64,000 nucleotides of DNA from Neptunicella plasticusilytica. Its GTDB lineage: Bacteria; Pseudomonadota; Gammaproteobacteria; Enterobacterales; Alteromonadaceae. Numbering within the stretch: the first letter of the stretch is position 1; the number at the start of each line of letters is the position of its first letter. The position numbers were made by a program, and so were the translations under genes. Location of the stretch: the NCBI RefSeq assembly GCF_047922965.1, contig NZ_CP150481.1, positions 558,001-622,000 on the forward strand. The letters are read 5' to 3'. The notes under the pieces are model-generated. The model did no database searches, was not told where the DNA came from, and was given only the letters and a program-made list of their open reading frames with translations. Shown piece after piece: positions 18,226 to 26,383 of this stretch.

Positions 18226-18241
18226 CGCAATTTGCAGGCCA
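18226..18241 (-). promoter_or_regulatory. Candidate sigma-54 promoter of narK
   Basis: Read on the minus strand the sequence is TGGCCT-GCAAA-TTGCG. This matches the sigma-54 form TGGCAC-N5-TTGCW with exact -24 GG / -12 GC spacing. A transcript starting about 12 bases downstream would have a leader of only about 20 nt before the TTG start of narK. The match is by eye and unscored. Confidence 0.55.
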
Positions 18242-18500
18242 ACTGTTCAAGCTTCAGACAAGTTTGGCGTTCAACCTGTGACCAGAAAGATAGGCAGCCA
18301 GAGCCACTCTATAACTCCCGGACCAGCTCGAAAAAACAAGCTAACCTGTTGAAATAAATTACAAATTACATTGATAAATCTCATTCTATGGCTAGCCATA
18401 ACCGCTCGTCACTGCTTTTTATCTGAGGTTAAAAATAGATAACTGGCGGCTTTAACTTAGCGTGAAATAATAACGGGTTTTAGCCACTAAATTGGATTGA

Positions 18501-18570
18501 GATGGTGCAGAAGCACCATCTTCGGGCACGGAGTTTGTTGCGCACTAATCTTGTGCACAATGCACTGCAA
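18501..18570. promoter_or_regulatory. Candidate NtrC-type enhancer region
   Basis: The middle of the 513-base narK-nirB intergenic region holds GATGGTGC-AGAA-GCACCATC (18501-18520), a perfect inverted repeat. It is followed by TGCGCA-N7-TGTGCA (18539-18557) and a TTGTGCACAA palindrome (18551-18560). These GCAC/GTGC dyads resemble NtrC sites (TGCACC-N5-GGTGCA), though the spacing is not canonical. They lie 80-140 bases upstream of the nirB sigma-54 promoter and about 260-330 bases upstream of the narK one, distances usable by an enhancer. The remaining sequence of the gap shows nothing else clear. Confidence 0.45.
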
Positions 18571-18640
18571 AGAACAGAAAATAACCGCATATATTAAGAG
18601 GGATAACTATAACATATTGAATTATATCAATAAAAAATTA

Positions 18641-18656
18641 TGGCATTAACACTGCT
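18641..18656 (+). promoter_or_regulatory. Candidate sigma-54 promoter of nirB
   Basis: TGGCAT-TAACA-CTGCT has the invariant GG and GC of a sigma-54 promoter at the correct 10-base separation. Transcription would begin near 18668, some 37 bases before the nirB ATG at 18705. Together with the opposite-facing match before narK it suggests nitrogen-limitation control by NtrC. Seen by eye only. Confidence 0.55.
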
Positions 18657-18704
18657 AGGTATGAACATCAGATTGTCATTAATTAGCAAAAGCAAGGATC
18701 ACAG

Positions 18705-21263
18705 ATGTCAAAGCCAGCAATTAGAGTTGTAGTTGTCGGAAACGGTATGGTCGGGCACCACTTCGTTGAACAGCTCTGCCAACAAGATATCGATACCAGT
18801 ATCACGGTGTTATCTGCCGAACCCAGATTGGCCTACGACCGTGTACATCTATCCGAGTACTTCTCCGGCAAAACTGCAGATGACCTGGCGATGACAACGC
18901 CCGAACAGTACGATGAATGGGGGGTGCAGTACAAAACTGACGCCAAAGTGGTGGATATCAATAAGCAGACTAAAACAGTCACCACCATATCGGGAGAAGT
19001 GTATCAGTACGATAAGCTGATCTTGGCCACGGGATCCTATCCTTTTGTGCCGCCTATTCCCGGTAAAGATCGTGAACACACTCTGGTGTACCGCACTATT
19101 GAAGATCTGGAAGCCATCAGTGCGTCTGCCGCTGTCAGTAAAGTTGGTGTGGTGGTGGGTGGTGGATTGCTGGGTCTAGAAGCGGCCAATGCGCTAAAGC
19201 AGGCAGGACTGGAAACTCACGTAGTAGAGTTTGCCCCACAATTGATGGCGGTGCAGGTGGATACCGGTGGGGGTAATTTACTCAAGCGTAAAATTGAGGA
19301 AATTGGCGTCAAGGTGCATACCAATAAGGCGACAGAAGTCATTGAGGACGGCGAACAGTGTCGTTACAAATTATGCTTTAAAGGGGGCGAATCGCTGGAA
19401 ACCGATTTGATCCTGTTTTCTGCCGGTATTCGTCCACAAGATGAACTGGCGCGTAAATTTGAACTCACTTTGGGTGAACGTGGCGGGATTGTGATTAACA
19501 ATCAATGCCAGACATCTGATCCGGATATCTACGCCATTGGCGAATGTGCCTTGTGGAATAATTTTATTTTTGGACTGGTCGCGCCGGGTTATACCATGGC
19601 ACGTACGGCCGCTAACCATATTTGTGGTGATCAACAAGCGGCTTTTACCGGTGCCGATATGAGTACCAAACTCAAACTGATGGGAGTGGATGTGGGCTCG
19701 ATTGGTGATGCCCACGGGCGTACGCCAGGCTCGCTGAGCTATGTATTTGAGAACCAGCCACAAGGGGTGTACAAAAAAATGGTGGTCGATGCGGATAAAA
19801 AACATCTGCTCGGTGCCGTATTGGTTGGCGATAATGGTGATTACGATAATTTACTCCAGTATGCGTTAAACGGTATTGCCTTACCGGATGCGCCGGAAAG
19901 TCTAATTTTGCCCACCAGCGCAGGCGGACCGCCAGCGTTAGGTGCGGATGCCTTGCCAGATACCGCCACGATCTGTTCCTGCCATAACGTATCCAAAGGT
20001 GACATTATTGCCAGTATTGACGCTGGTAGCTGTGACTTGGCTGCGGTAAAAGGCTGTACCAAAGCCGCCAGCGGTTGTGGCGGTTGCGCTGCATTACTGA
20101 AAAATGTGGTGGATTGCGAGTTGGGCAAACGCGGCATGGAAGTCAAAAAAGATATCTGTGAACATTTCCCATACAGCCGTCAGGAGCTGTTTCATCTGGT
20201 GCAGGTAGAGCGCATTAAAAGTTTTGATACGTTGATCGAAAAACACGGTCACGGCTTGGGCTGCGATATTTGTAAGCCAGCAGTAGGATCGATTCTGGCG
20301 TCGGTGTGGAACGATTTTATTCTGGCTCCCGACCATGTGGGATTGCAGGATACCAACGATACCTACCTGGCCAATATGCAAAAAGATGGCACTTACTCGA
20401 TTGTGCCACGCGTGGCCGGCGGCGAAATTACCCCGGATAAACTGATTGTGCTGGGTTTGGTAGCCAAAAAGTACAAGTTGTACACCAAGATCACAGGCGG
20501 GCAACGGGTCGATTTGTTTGGTGCCCGAATGGAGCAGTTGCCGCTTATCTGGAATGAATTAATCGATGCCGGATTTGAAACCGGTCATGCCTACGCCAAG
20601 TCATTAAGGACAGTTAAATCCTGTGTAGGCAATACCTGGTGTCGCTACGGTGTGCAGGACAGTGTGGGTACCGCGATTGATATCGAGAACCGTTACAAAG
20701 GGCTGCGTTCGCCGCATAAACTCAAAATGGCGGTATCAGGCTGTACTCGTGAATGTGCCGAAGCGCAGAGCAAGGACGTCGGCATTATTGCCACCGAAAA
20801 TGGCTGGAACATGTACGTTTGTGGTAATGGCGGCATGAAGCCTCGTCATGCTGATTTGTTTGCCACCGATCTGGATACCGAAACCTTAGTTAAATATATC
20901 GATCGTTTTCTGATGTTCTATGTGCGCACAGCTGATCGTCTGCAGCGTACCTCGGTGTGGATGGACAACCTGGAAGGCGGACTGGACTACCTCAAACAGG
21001 TCATTATCGAGGATTCACTGGGCATCGCTGCCGAGCTGGAAAGTCAGATGCAGCACGTTATCGACACGTACGAGTGTGAATGGAAAAAAGCGGTAGAGAA
21101 TGACGGCTCCTTGAAACGCTTCCGCCAGTTTGTCAACAGTCCGGAACAGGACAAGAACGTGATATTTGTGCAACAACGGGATCAGATTCGTCCGGCTACC
21201 GAGCAGGAAAAAGCGCAGATGGAGAAATCTACTGCAGACGAATTAGCGACTGAATTGGTCTAG
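18705..21263 (+). CDS. nirB: Nitrite reductase (NADH) large subunit
   Basis: NirB reduces nitrite to ammonium in the cytoplasm using NAD(P)H. The 852-residue protein is full length. It has an N-terminal FAD/NAD-binding module (VVVGNGMVGHHF, VVVGGGLLGLEAAN), a BFD-type [2Fe-2S] domain near residues 422-470 (TICSCHNV, then SGCGGCAALL), and a sulphite/nitrite-reductase module. The siroheme/[4Fe-4S] cysteines are visible as CVGNTWC and GCTREC near residues 640-685. An AAGGAT ribosome site precedes the ATG. nirD follows after 9 bp, then cobA, which makes the siroheme precursor: a compact assimilation operon. Confidence 0.96.
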   Translation: MSKPAIRVVVVGNGMVGHHFVEQLCQQDIDTSITVLSAEPRLAYDRVHLSEYFSGKTADDLAMTTPEQYDEWGVQYKTDAKVVDINKQTKTVTTISGEVYQYDKLILATGSYPFVPPIPGKDREHTLVYRTIEDLEAISASAAVSKVGVVVGGGLLGLEAANALKQAGLETHVVEFAPQLMAVQVDTGGGNLLKRKIEEIGVKVHTNKATEVIEDGEQCRYKLCFKGGESLETDLILFSAGIRPQDELARKFELTLGERGGIVINNQCQTSDPDIYAIGECALWNNFIFGLVAPGYTMARTAANHICGDQQAAFTGADMSTKLKLMGVDVGSIGDAHGRTPGSLSYVFENQPQGVYKKMVVDADKKHLLGAVLVGDNGDYDNLLQYALNGIALPDAPESLILPTSAGGPPALGADALPDTATICSCHNVSKGDIIASIDAGSCDLAAVKGCTKAASGCGGCAALLKNVVDCELGKRGMEVKKDICEHFPYSRQELFHLVQVERIKSFDTLIEKHGHGLGCDICKPAVGSILASVWNDFILAPDHVGLQDTNDTYLANMQKDGTYSIVPRVAGGEITPDKLIVLGLVAKKYKLYTKITGGQRVDLFGARMEQLPLIWNELIDAGFETGHAYAKSLRTVKSCVGNTWCRYGVQDSVGTAIDIENRYKGLRSPHKLKMAVSGCTRECAEAQSKDVGIIATENGWNMYVCGNGGMKPRHADLFATDLDTETLVKYIDRFLMFYVRTADRLQRTSVWMDNLEGGLDYLKQVIIEDSLGIAAELESQMQHVIDTYECEWKKAVENDGSLKRFRQFVNSPEQDKNVIFVQQRDQIRPATEQEKAQMEKSTADELATELV

Positions 21264-21272
21264 GAGATAACA

Positions 21273-21611
21273 ATGAGTGACTGGATAAAAGTGTGTGACG
21301 TACAGGATTTGGTCAGTAATTCAGGCGTGTGTGCGCTGGTAAGAGGAAAACAAATAGCTCTGTTTAGTGTCCAGCAGGCCGCTAATCAGCAAGTGTATGC
21401 CATCAGTAACTGGGATCCTATCGGCAAGGCTAATGTACTCAGTCGCGGGGTGTTGGGATCGATTGGCGAAAATACCGTGGTGGCCTCACCATTGTACAAG
21501 CAGCACTTTTGCTTGCGTACTGGATTGTGTCTGGAAGATGCCGATCAGCAAGTACAAGTGTATCGTGCCCGAATTGAAAATAATCATGTTCAACTGCAGT
21601 GGGTTGACTAG
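21273..21611 (+). CDS. nirD: Nitrite reductase (NADH) small subunit
   Basis: This 112-residue protein has the Rieske-like fold of NirD (WIKVCDVQDLVSNSGVCALV at the start, YAISNWDPIGKANVLSRGVL in the middle, KQHFCLRTGLCLED near the end). As usual for NirD, the Cys/His pairs that bind a Rieske cluster are absent, so it is a structural subunit. It starts 9 bp after nirB. Its TAG stop is immediately followed by the ATG of cobA, which indicates co-translation. Confidence 0.93.
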   Translation: MSDWIKVCDVQDLVSNSGVCALVRGKQIALFSVQQAANQQVYAISNWDPIGKANVLSRGVLGSIGENTVVASPLYKQHFCLRTGLCLEDADQQVQVYRARIENNHVQLQWVD

Positions 21612-22490
21612 ATGCTGGCTAATTTCGCCAGCCAATTTTTTAGCCGTCTGCCTGATGGTTTCAGACGCTTAGGCCGCACCGCAGCTGCACATCAAGTCAA
21701 GTTACCGAATCGGTCTAATGGACAGGTCTGGCTAATTGGCGCCGGCCCGGGTGATGCGGAATTGCTCACATTAAAAGCCTATCGTCTGATTCAGCAAGCC
21801 GATGTGGTGATGTATGACTGGCTGGTTAATCCGGATATTTTGCAGATGATCCCGTCCTCGGTTCAACGGGTATTTGTGGGTAAAAAATGTGGCCGGCACA
21901 GTATGCAGCAAGCCGATATTTGTCAGTTAATGGTGGATACCGCCTTGCAGGGTAAAAATATTGTGCGCCTAAAAGGCGGTGATCCGGCGATTTTTGGCAG
22001 GCTGGCGGAAGAGTGTGACATTCTGGCCCGCCATCACATTGATTTTGCTGTAGTGCCAGGCATTACCTCGGCTTCAGGTATGTCGGCCTATGCAGGCATA
22101 CCGCTGACCCATCGGGATTGTGCCCAGTCAGTGCGTTTTATTACCGCCCATATGAAAAATGTGCAGCAGGAACCTGACTGGTCAGCACTGGTGCCTAAAG
22201 ATAGGCAACCGATGAATGAAACCCTGGTATTTTATATGGGCTTGGCACGGTTGGGGACGATTAGCCAACGCCTGATCCAGCACGGCATGAAAGCAGAAAT
22301 GCCGGTGGCGGTAATTGATCAGGCAACCTTGTCAAATCAACAGGTATGCGTTGGCACTTTAGCCGATATCGGCGGACAAATGTCGCATCGCAACTTTATT
22401 GGGCCAGCGTTAATTATTGTCGGCGAAGTGGTAACAAAACGTCAGACGGTTAACTTGGCTATGCTAGAATCCGGCGTAGTTATTGATTAA
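21612..22490 (+). CDS. cobA: Uroporphyrinogen-III C-methyltransferase (SUMT)
   Basis: This enzyme makes precorrin-2 by two SAM-dependent methylations of uroporphyrinogen III, the first step to siroheme. The 292-residue protein has the SUMT signatures WLIGAGPGDAELLTLKAYR near residue 40, VRLKGGDPAIFGRLAEE and VPGITSASGMSAYAGIPLTH. About 35 residues precede the catalytic domain and look like a dispensable extension. The CysG oxidase/chelatase domain is absent, so siroheme completion needs another gene. It directly abuts nirD, matching the siroheme need of NirB. Confidence 0.93.
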   Translation: MLANFASQFFSRLPDGFRRLGRTAAAHQVKLPNRSNGQVWLIGAGPGDAELLTLKAYRLIQQADVVMYDWLVNPDILQMIPSSVQRVFVGKKCGRHSMQQADICQLMVDTALQGKNIVRLKGGDPAIFGRLAEECDILARHHIDFAVVPGITSASGMSAYAGIPLTHRDCAQSVRFITAHMKNVQQEPDWSALVPKDRQPMNETLVFYMGLARLGTISQRLIQHGMKAEMPVAVIDQATLSNQQVCVGTLADIGGQMSHRNFIGPALIIVGEVVTKRQTVNLAMLESGVVID

Positions 22491-22502
22491 TCACTCCTAT
22501 CC

Positions 22503-23489
22503 ATGTCAGAACAATTTAAACAACATCTTAAAAATATTGGACGAGGTTTGCGCTCGGGTCGCAATCTTACCCAACAGGAAGCCTTTGAAGCATTCAGTCT
22601 GTTGTTAGCTGGCGAAACAACTGCCGAACAGCGAGGCGCATTTTTGATGTTGTTGCGAGTTCGGGAAGAAACAGCACAGGAACTGGCCGGTTTTGTGCAG
22701 GCTTGTCGGCAATTTAACCAGCTCGACGCCACTGCTTTAAAGGCGGATCTGGATATGGGCTGTTATGCGGGTAAACGTCGACATCTCCCGTGGTTTATAC
22801 TGGCTTGTAGGGTATTGGCTCAAAATGGTAAACGAATATTTTTGCATGGCAGCGAAGAACCGGAATCGCATCGTTTATATTTAAGCGAGGTATTGCCGCA
22901 ACTGGGTATTGCAGTGGCACAAGATGCCAACCAGGCCTGTCAGCAACTGGATCAATCTGGTCTGAGCTACATGAATTTGTGCCATATTAATCCCCAACTT
23001 GACGCTATTATTCAACTACGGGCCCAGTTTGGCTTACGCAGTTGCGCCAATACATTGGCCAGAATGCTTAATCCCAGCAATGCACCGAACAGTTTGCAAG
23101 GTGTGTATCACCATCATGTGGATCAGAAGCATGCCGAAGCTGCGTTGTTGAGCGAGCATCACAATATGTTGTGTTTTCGTGGCGAAGGTGGTGAGCTGGA
23201 ATTTAACCCCGAGCGTAATGTCACCCTGCATATAGTGCGCGAGGGACAGTACCAGCAAACCGAAGTACCGCTGTTACTTGCGCAGTGGCAAGTCAAGGAT
23301 AAAGCGCTGGATGCACAGCAGTTACGTCGCTATTGGCAAGGGGAATTTGAATCGGAATACGCCTATTTGGCAATAACAGGTACGTTGGCCATTCAATTGG
23401 CGTTGCTGGAACAACAGGATTGGTCAACGGCGTTAGCCGAGGCTAAAAGTTTGTGGCAACAAAGAGATCGCCACTGGCCAGTTGCATAA
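22503..23489 (+). CDS. Anthranilate phosphoribosyltransferase-like protein (TrpD2/YbiB type)
   Basis: The 328-residue protein has the two-domain fold of nucleoside phosphorylase / TrpD enzymes: the helical N-terminal part with ETTAEQRGAFLMLLRVREET, then a body with MNLCHINPQLDAIIQLRAQF and GLRSCANTLARML. The PRPP-binding GTGGD-type loop of true TrpD is replaced here by DMGCYAGKRRHLPW. This fits the TrpD2 paralogues, which bind nucleic acid rather than make tryptophan precursors. It is 12 bp after cobA and closes the nirBD-cobA operon. Similar proteins often sit in this position; the reason is not known to me. Confidence 0.75.
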   Translation: MSEQFKQHLKNIGRGLRSGRNLTQQEAFEAFSLLLAGETTAEQRGAFLMLLRVREETAQELAGFVQACRQFNQLDATALKADLDMGCYAGKRRHLPWFILACRVLAQNGKRIFLHGSEEPESHRLYLSEVLPQLGIAVAQDANQACQQLDQSGLSYMNLCHINPQLDAIIQLRAQFGLRSCANTLARMLNPSNAPNSLQGVYHHHVDQKHAEAALLSEHHNMLCFRGEGGELEFNPERNVTLHIVREGQYQQTEVPLLLAQWQVKDKALDAQQLRRYWQGEFESEYAYLAITGTLAIQLALLEQQDWSTALAEAKSLWQQRDRHWPVA

Positions 23490-23505
23490 TCGGCAATAGC
23501 TTGGA

Positions 23506-24468
23506 CTATTGCTGTTCGGCGCAGACCAACCGGTTTCTGCCCTGTCTTTTGGCTGAGTATACGGCATCATCAGCTTGTTTAATTAATGACTGAATATCCT
23601 GATCTTCCTTGAGACTGGCAATACCGATGCTGCAGGTGAGAGAGCAATTTACATCCGGTTGCATGGCTTCAATATTGGCTCTTATCCGTTCAGCCAGTTC
23701 ACAGGCTTGTTGCAGGCCGGTTTCACACAGGATAATCAAAAACTCTTCACCACCATAGCGCCCCACATAGTCGCTTTTGCGGCAACTGCTCGACAGGGTT
23801 TGAGCAATTTGAACCAGAATGTCGTCGCCTACCTGATGGCCAAAGTTGTCATTGATTTGTTTAAAATAATCCACATCCAGCATCAATATTGAACAATCAT
23901 GTGCGTAGCGGCTGCTGCGTTCTATTTCATGTTCCAGATCGCTTAAAATCGCGCGGCGGTTCTTAATGTTGGTGAGCGGGTCGGTATAGGCTTGCAATTT
24001 TAATTCGCGGGTACGTTCTTCTATTTTGGCCTCAAGTGAAATATTGATTTGCTGCAATTCTTGCTGGGCTGTTAACAATTCGTGATTGCGCTGTGCCAGC
24101 ATCGCCGAACTGGGAAGCTGCAATATTTTCGGAATTAACTTCCACAAAACAATAGCGGTAGTTATGGAGATAAGACCGGTTGCCAGTTTAGCCAACCCTT
24201 CCAGATAGTAATAGCCATGCCATATATTGATCAGTCCCATCAGATGAGTGATGCCACAGAAACCGATAAATCCGGCGAACAGCAAAAATATCCGATCAAA
24301 TTTCAGGTCATCTCGCTTTCGTACCAAATGTATCAGCGCAATCGGGATTAGGGCGTAGGAAATAGCGGTTAGAATGTCACCGCTAACATGCAGGAATAAC
24401 AAATCCCATCGCCATAACAAACAGTGGCCATGTGGCATAAAGCTGCCGTCAAACAGTTTATCGAGCAC
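23506..24468 (-). CDS. Diguanylate cyclase with ethylene-receptor-like membrane domain
   Basis: This 320-residue protein makes cyclic di-GMP. Residues about 25-115 form three membrane helices that resemble the plant/cyanobacterial ETR1 ethylene-binding domain. Asp31 and Pro42 lie in helix 1 (SGDILTAISYALIPIALIHL), and Cys71/His75 in FCGITHLMGL match the copper-binding Cys65/His69 of ETR1. A coiled-coil linker (about 120-160) leads to a GGDEF domain with GGEEF, the metal Asp region LDVDYFKQIND, and an intact inhibitory RxxD (RKSD) five residues before GGEEF. It converges on the TrpD2-like gene. Ethylene or another copper-bound ligand is an inference from the residues. Confidence 0.82.
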   Translation of the reverse strand: MLDKLFDGSFMPHGHCLLWRWDLLFLHVSGDILTAISYALIPIALIHLVRKRDDLKFDRIFLLFAGFIGFCGITHLMGLINIWHGYYYLEGLAKLATGLISITTAIVLWKLIPKILQLPSSAMLAQRNHELLTAQQELQQINISLEAKIEERTRELKLQAYTDPLTNIKNRRAILSDLEHEIERSSRYAHDCSILMLDVDYFKQINDNFGHQVGDDILVQIAQTLSSSCRKSDYVGRYGGEEFLIILCETGLQQACELAERIRANIEAMQPDVNCSLTCSIGIASLKEDQDIQSLIKQADDAVYSAKRQGRNRLVCAEQQ

Positions 24469-24691
24469 TATATCGTCCTTTTTAAATGCTAAAACACTTG
24501 TCTTATATTTTGTCGGGCGCGGGGAATTGTTCAGCTACCTTAAAAGAATTGTAGATAAGCCCGGTCTAGTCAATGTTAGGGCGTTTATTTATGAATATTT
24601 AAGCAGATTATTTTCTATGCTTTTTTCACACAAAGGGTGATCAATCATAGTTATTAAGCGATACTAAGCTAATAATTCATATTGAATTATT

Positions 24692-24850
24692 TACTCCGAG
24701 CCTTTTGACCTAAATTCTGATGAGAACAGGGTGAACAGGCCGCAGCAATGTACCAGCCAAGGTATATTCGTTGCCAGGGTTGCAAGAGAAATCGACCAGC
24801 CTCCCGATATGTGGATCGGTCTTGACCGGCCACATTGACTTTGGAAAGGA
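24692..24850 (+). ncRNA. Structured moaA leader, candidate Moco riboswitch
   Basis: The 394-base gap before moaA ends in a GC-richer segment with several paired elements. One hairpin joins GCAA/TTGC and TACC/GGTA (24746-24774). Another stem-loop is TGTGG-AT-CGGT-CTTG-ACCG-G-CCACA (24810-24834). It ends just before the GGAAAGGA ribosome site (24842-24849). A structured leader directly before moaA is where the Moco RNA motif is found in gammaproteobacteria. I compared it only from memory, so the identity is tentative. The earlier part, 24469-24690, is AT-rich and shows nothing clear. Confidence 0.5.
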
Positions 24851-24862
24851 TGAAAACAATTT

Positions 24863-25831
24863 ATGCTAGAAGACAAATTTGGCCGACGCTTTCATTACCT
24901 GCGTCTGTCAATCACCGATGTATGTAATTTCAGTTGCAATTACTGCTTACCCGATGGCTATCAGTGCGACAGTTCGCGCGATTTTCTGACTCTGGATGAA
25001 ATTCGTCATATCACTCAAGCGTTTGCCCGTCTTGGCACCAGTAAAATTCGTATTACTGGCGGCGAGCCCTCGCTACGTAAAGATTTAACCGACATTATCT
25101 CGATATGTGCCAATACGCCAGGCATTGAGCAGGTTGCCCTGACTACTAACGGTTTCCGTTTAAAACGCGATATTAGCCAATGGAAAAACGCCGGTTTAGA
25201 TGCGATTAATGTCAGTGTCGATAGTCTGGATCCCCGTCAGTTTGCTGATATTACTGGCCAGAATAAACTCGCCATTATTCTTGAAGGCGTAGAGCAGGCA
25301 TTAGAAGCGGGCGTAAAGGTAAAAATTAACAGCATTTTGCTTAAACAGTATAACCACAACCAGTTCGACACTTTTTTAAACTGGGTCAAACATCAGCCCT
25401 TAACATTACGTTTTATCGAATTGATGCAAACTGGTGATAACCAGGCCTATTTTGATGCTAACCATTTTTCCGGCATGCCGTTGAAAAACCGGTTGCTGCA
25501 GCAAGGCTGGAGTCAAATCATTCGGGATAAGGCAGCGGGTCCCGCACAGGAATTTCATCATCCTGATTATGCTGGTCGAGTGGGGTTAATTATGCCCTAT
25601 AGCAAGGATTTTTGTGCCAGCTGTAACCGATTAAGAATTTCCTCAACCGGCAAGTTACATTTATGTTTATTTGCTGAACAAGGGCTGGATTTACGCAGTC
25701 TGATCCATGCCGGTGATCAACAGGCTTTGCAGAATGAACTGATCAATCTGTTGGGCAATAAAGAAGCCACCCACTGGTTGCAGGACGGTTTTACCGGTGC
25801 GACCAAAAATTTGGCCATGCTGGGTGGCTAA
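24863..25831 (+). CDS. moaA: GTP 3',8-cyclase (MoaA)
   Basis: MoaA is the radical-SAM enzyme that starts molybdenum cofactor synthesis by converting GTP to the cyclic precursor. The 322-residue protein has the SAM cluster CNFSCNYC at residues about 17-24, GGEPSLRKDL (SAM binding), the second C-terminal cluster C-x2-C-x13-C (CASCNRL to HLC), and the essential C-terminal Gly-Gly. The ribosome site GGAAAGGA is well placed. mobA follows 21 bp downstream. Moco would serve a nitrate reductase or other molybdoenzymes; none is encoded in the window. Confidence 0.95.
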   Translation: MLEDKFGRRFHYLRLSITDVCNFSCNYCLPDGYQCDSSRDFLTLDEIRHITQAFARLGTSKIRITGGEPSLRKDLTDIISICANTPGIEQVALTTNGFRLKRDISQWKNAGLDAINVSVDSLDPRQFADITGQNKLAIILEGVEQALEAGVKVKINSILLKQYNHNQFDTFLNWVKHQPLTLRFIELMQTGDNQAYFDANHFSGMPLKNRLLQQGWSQIIRDKAAGPAQEFHHPDYAGRVGLIMPYSKDFCASCNRLRISSTGKLHLCLFAEQGLDLRSLIHAGDQQALQNELINLLGNKEATHWLQDGFTGATKNLAMLGG

Positions 25832-25852
25832 GTGTTGGCAGGCATATAAAGG

Positions 25853-26383
25853 GTGAAAATCGCCGGAGTCGTCCTTGCCGGGGGACTATCCAGCCGGATG
25901 GGACAAGATAAAGCTGAGCTGTTGTATCAGGGCAAAACCTTGTTGGTGCACTGTATTGAGCGACTAAGCCAAAGTCATGTCGAGCAGGTTATTATCAGTC
26001 GTAATCGACCCGATTGTGTGGCTGATATTTATCCGCAATCCGGACCCTTAGGGGGGATTCATGCGGTAATGAGCCAATATGCCTTTGATGGCTATCTGTT
26101 TTTGCCGGTGGATATGCCATTGGTTGATGAGGCACTGCTAAGCGCATTGATCAGTGCAGGTGCTGCCACCCGAAGAATCAGTTGTTACTCGTCCAGTTGC
26201 TTGCCTGTTTACATCCCTTATCGTGACGATATTGTCGACTTTATCCAGCAGCAATTGCAGCAAAACGGTAAACGCTCGATTGTATATTTGCTTGAGCAGT
26301 TTGAGCATCAAAGAATAGCCTGCCCAAACGACTCAATGTTGGTCAATATCAATACCTTGCAAGACTGGCAAGCTTTAGTTTAA
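25853..26383 (+). CDS. mobA: Molybdenum cofactor guanylyltransferase (MobA)
   Basis: MobA attaches GMP to Moco, giving the MGD form used by nitrate reductases of the DMSO-reductase family. The 176-residue protein shows the nucleotidyltransferase motif VLAGGLSSRMGQDKAELLYQ at residues 7-26, then QSGPLGGIHAVMS and LPVDMPLVDE with the metal-binding Asp. The start is GTG at 25853, with GGCAGG upstream. It follows moaA closely. Its last 9 bases overlap the converging membrane-protein gene. Pairing of moaA and mobA beside nirBD suggests the operon set once served nitrate assimilation. Confidence 0.92.
   Translation: MKIAGVVLAGGLSSRMGQDKAELLYQGKTLLVHCIERLSQSHVEQVIISRNRPDCVADIYPQSGPLGGIHAVMSQYAFDGYLFLPVDMPLVDEALLSALISAGAATRRISCYSSSCLPVYIPYRDDIVDFIQQQLQQNGKRSIVYLLEQFEHQRIACPNDSMLVNINTLQDWQALV

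Noticed and set aside
18501..18520. The inverted repeat as a NasT/ANTAR-type leader hairpin controlling nirB
   Set aside because: It lies upstream of the inferred sigma-54 start site of nirB, so it would not be in the transcript. An enhancer site fits better.
23490..23514. GCAATAG/CTATTGC hairpin between the TrpD2-like and diguanylate cyclase genes as a terminator
   Set aside because: The stem overlaps the cyclase stop region, has few GC pairs and no T-run; too weak to call.
24691..24876. 61-codon minus-strand frame over the moaA leader
   Set aside because: It overlaps the structured leader and moaA start, with no ribosome site or recognisable protein features.
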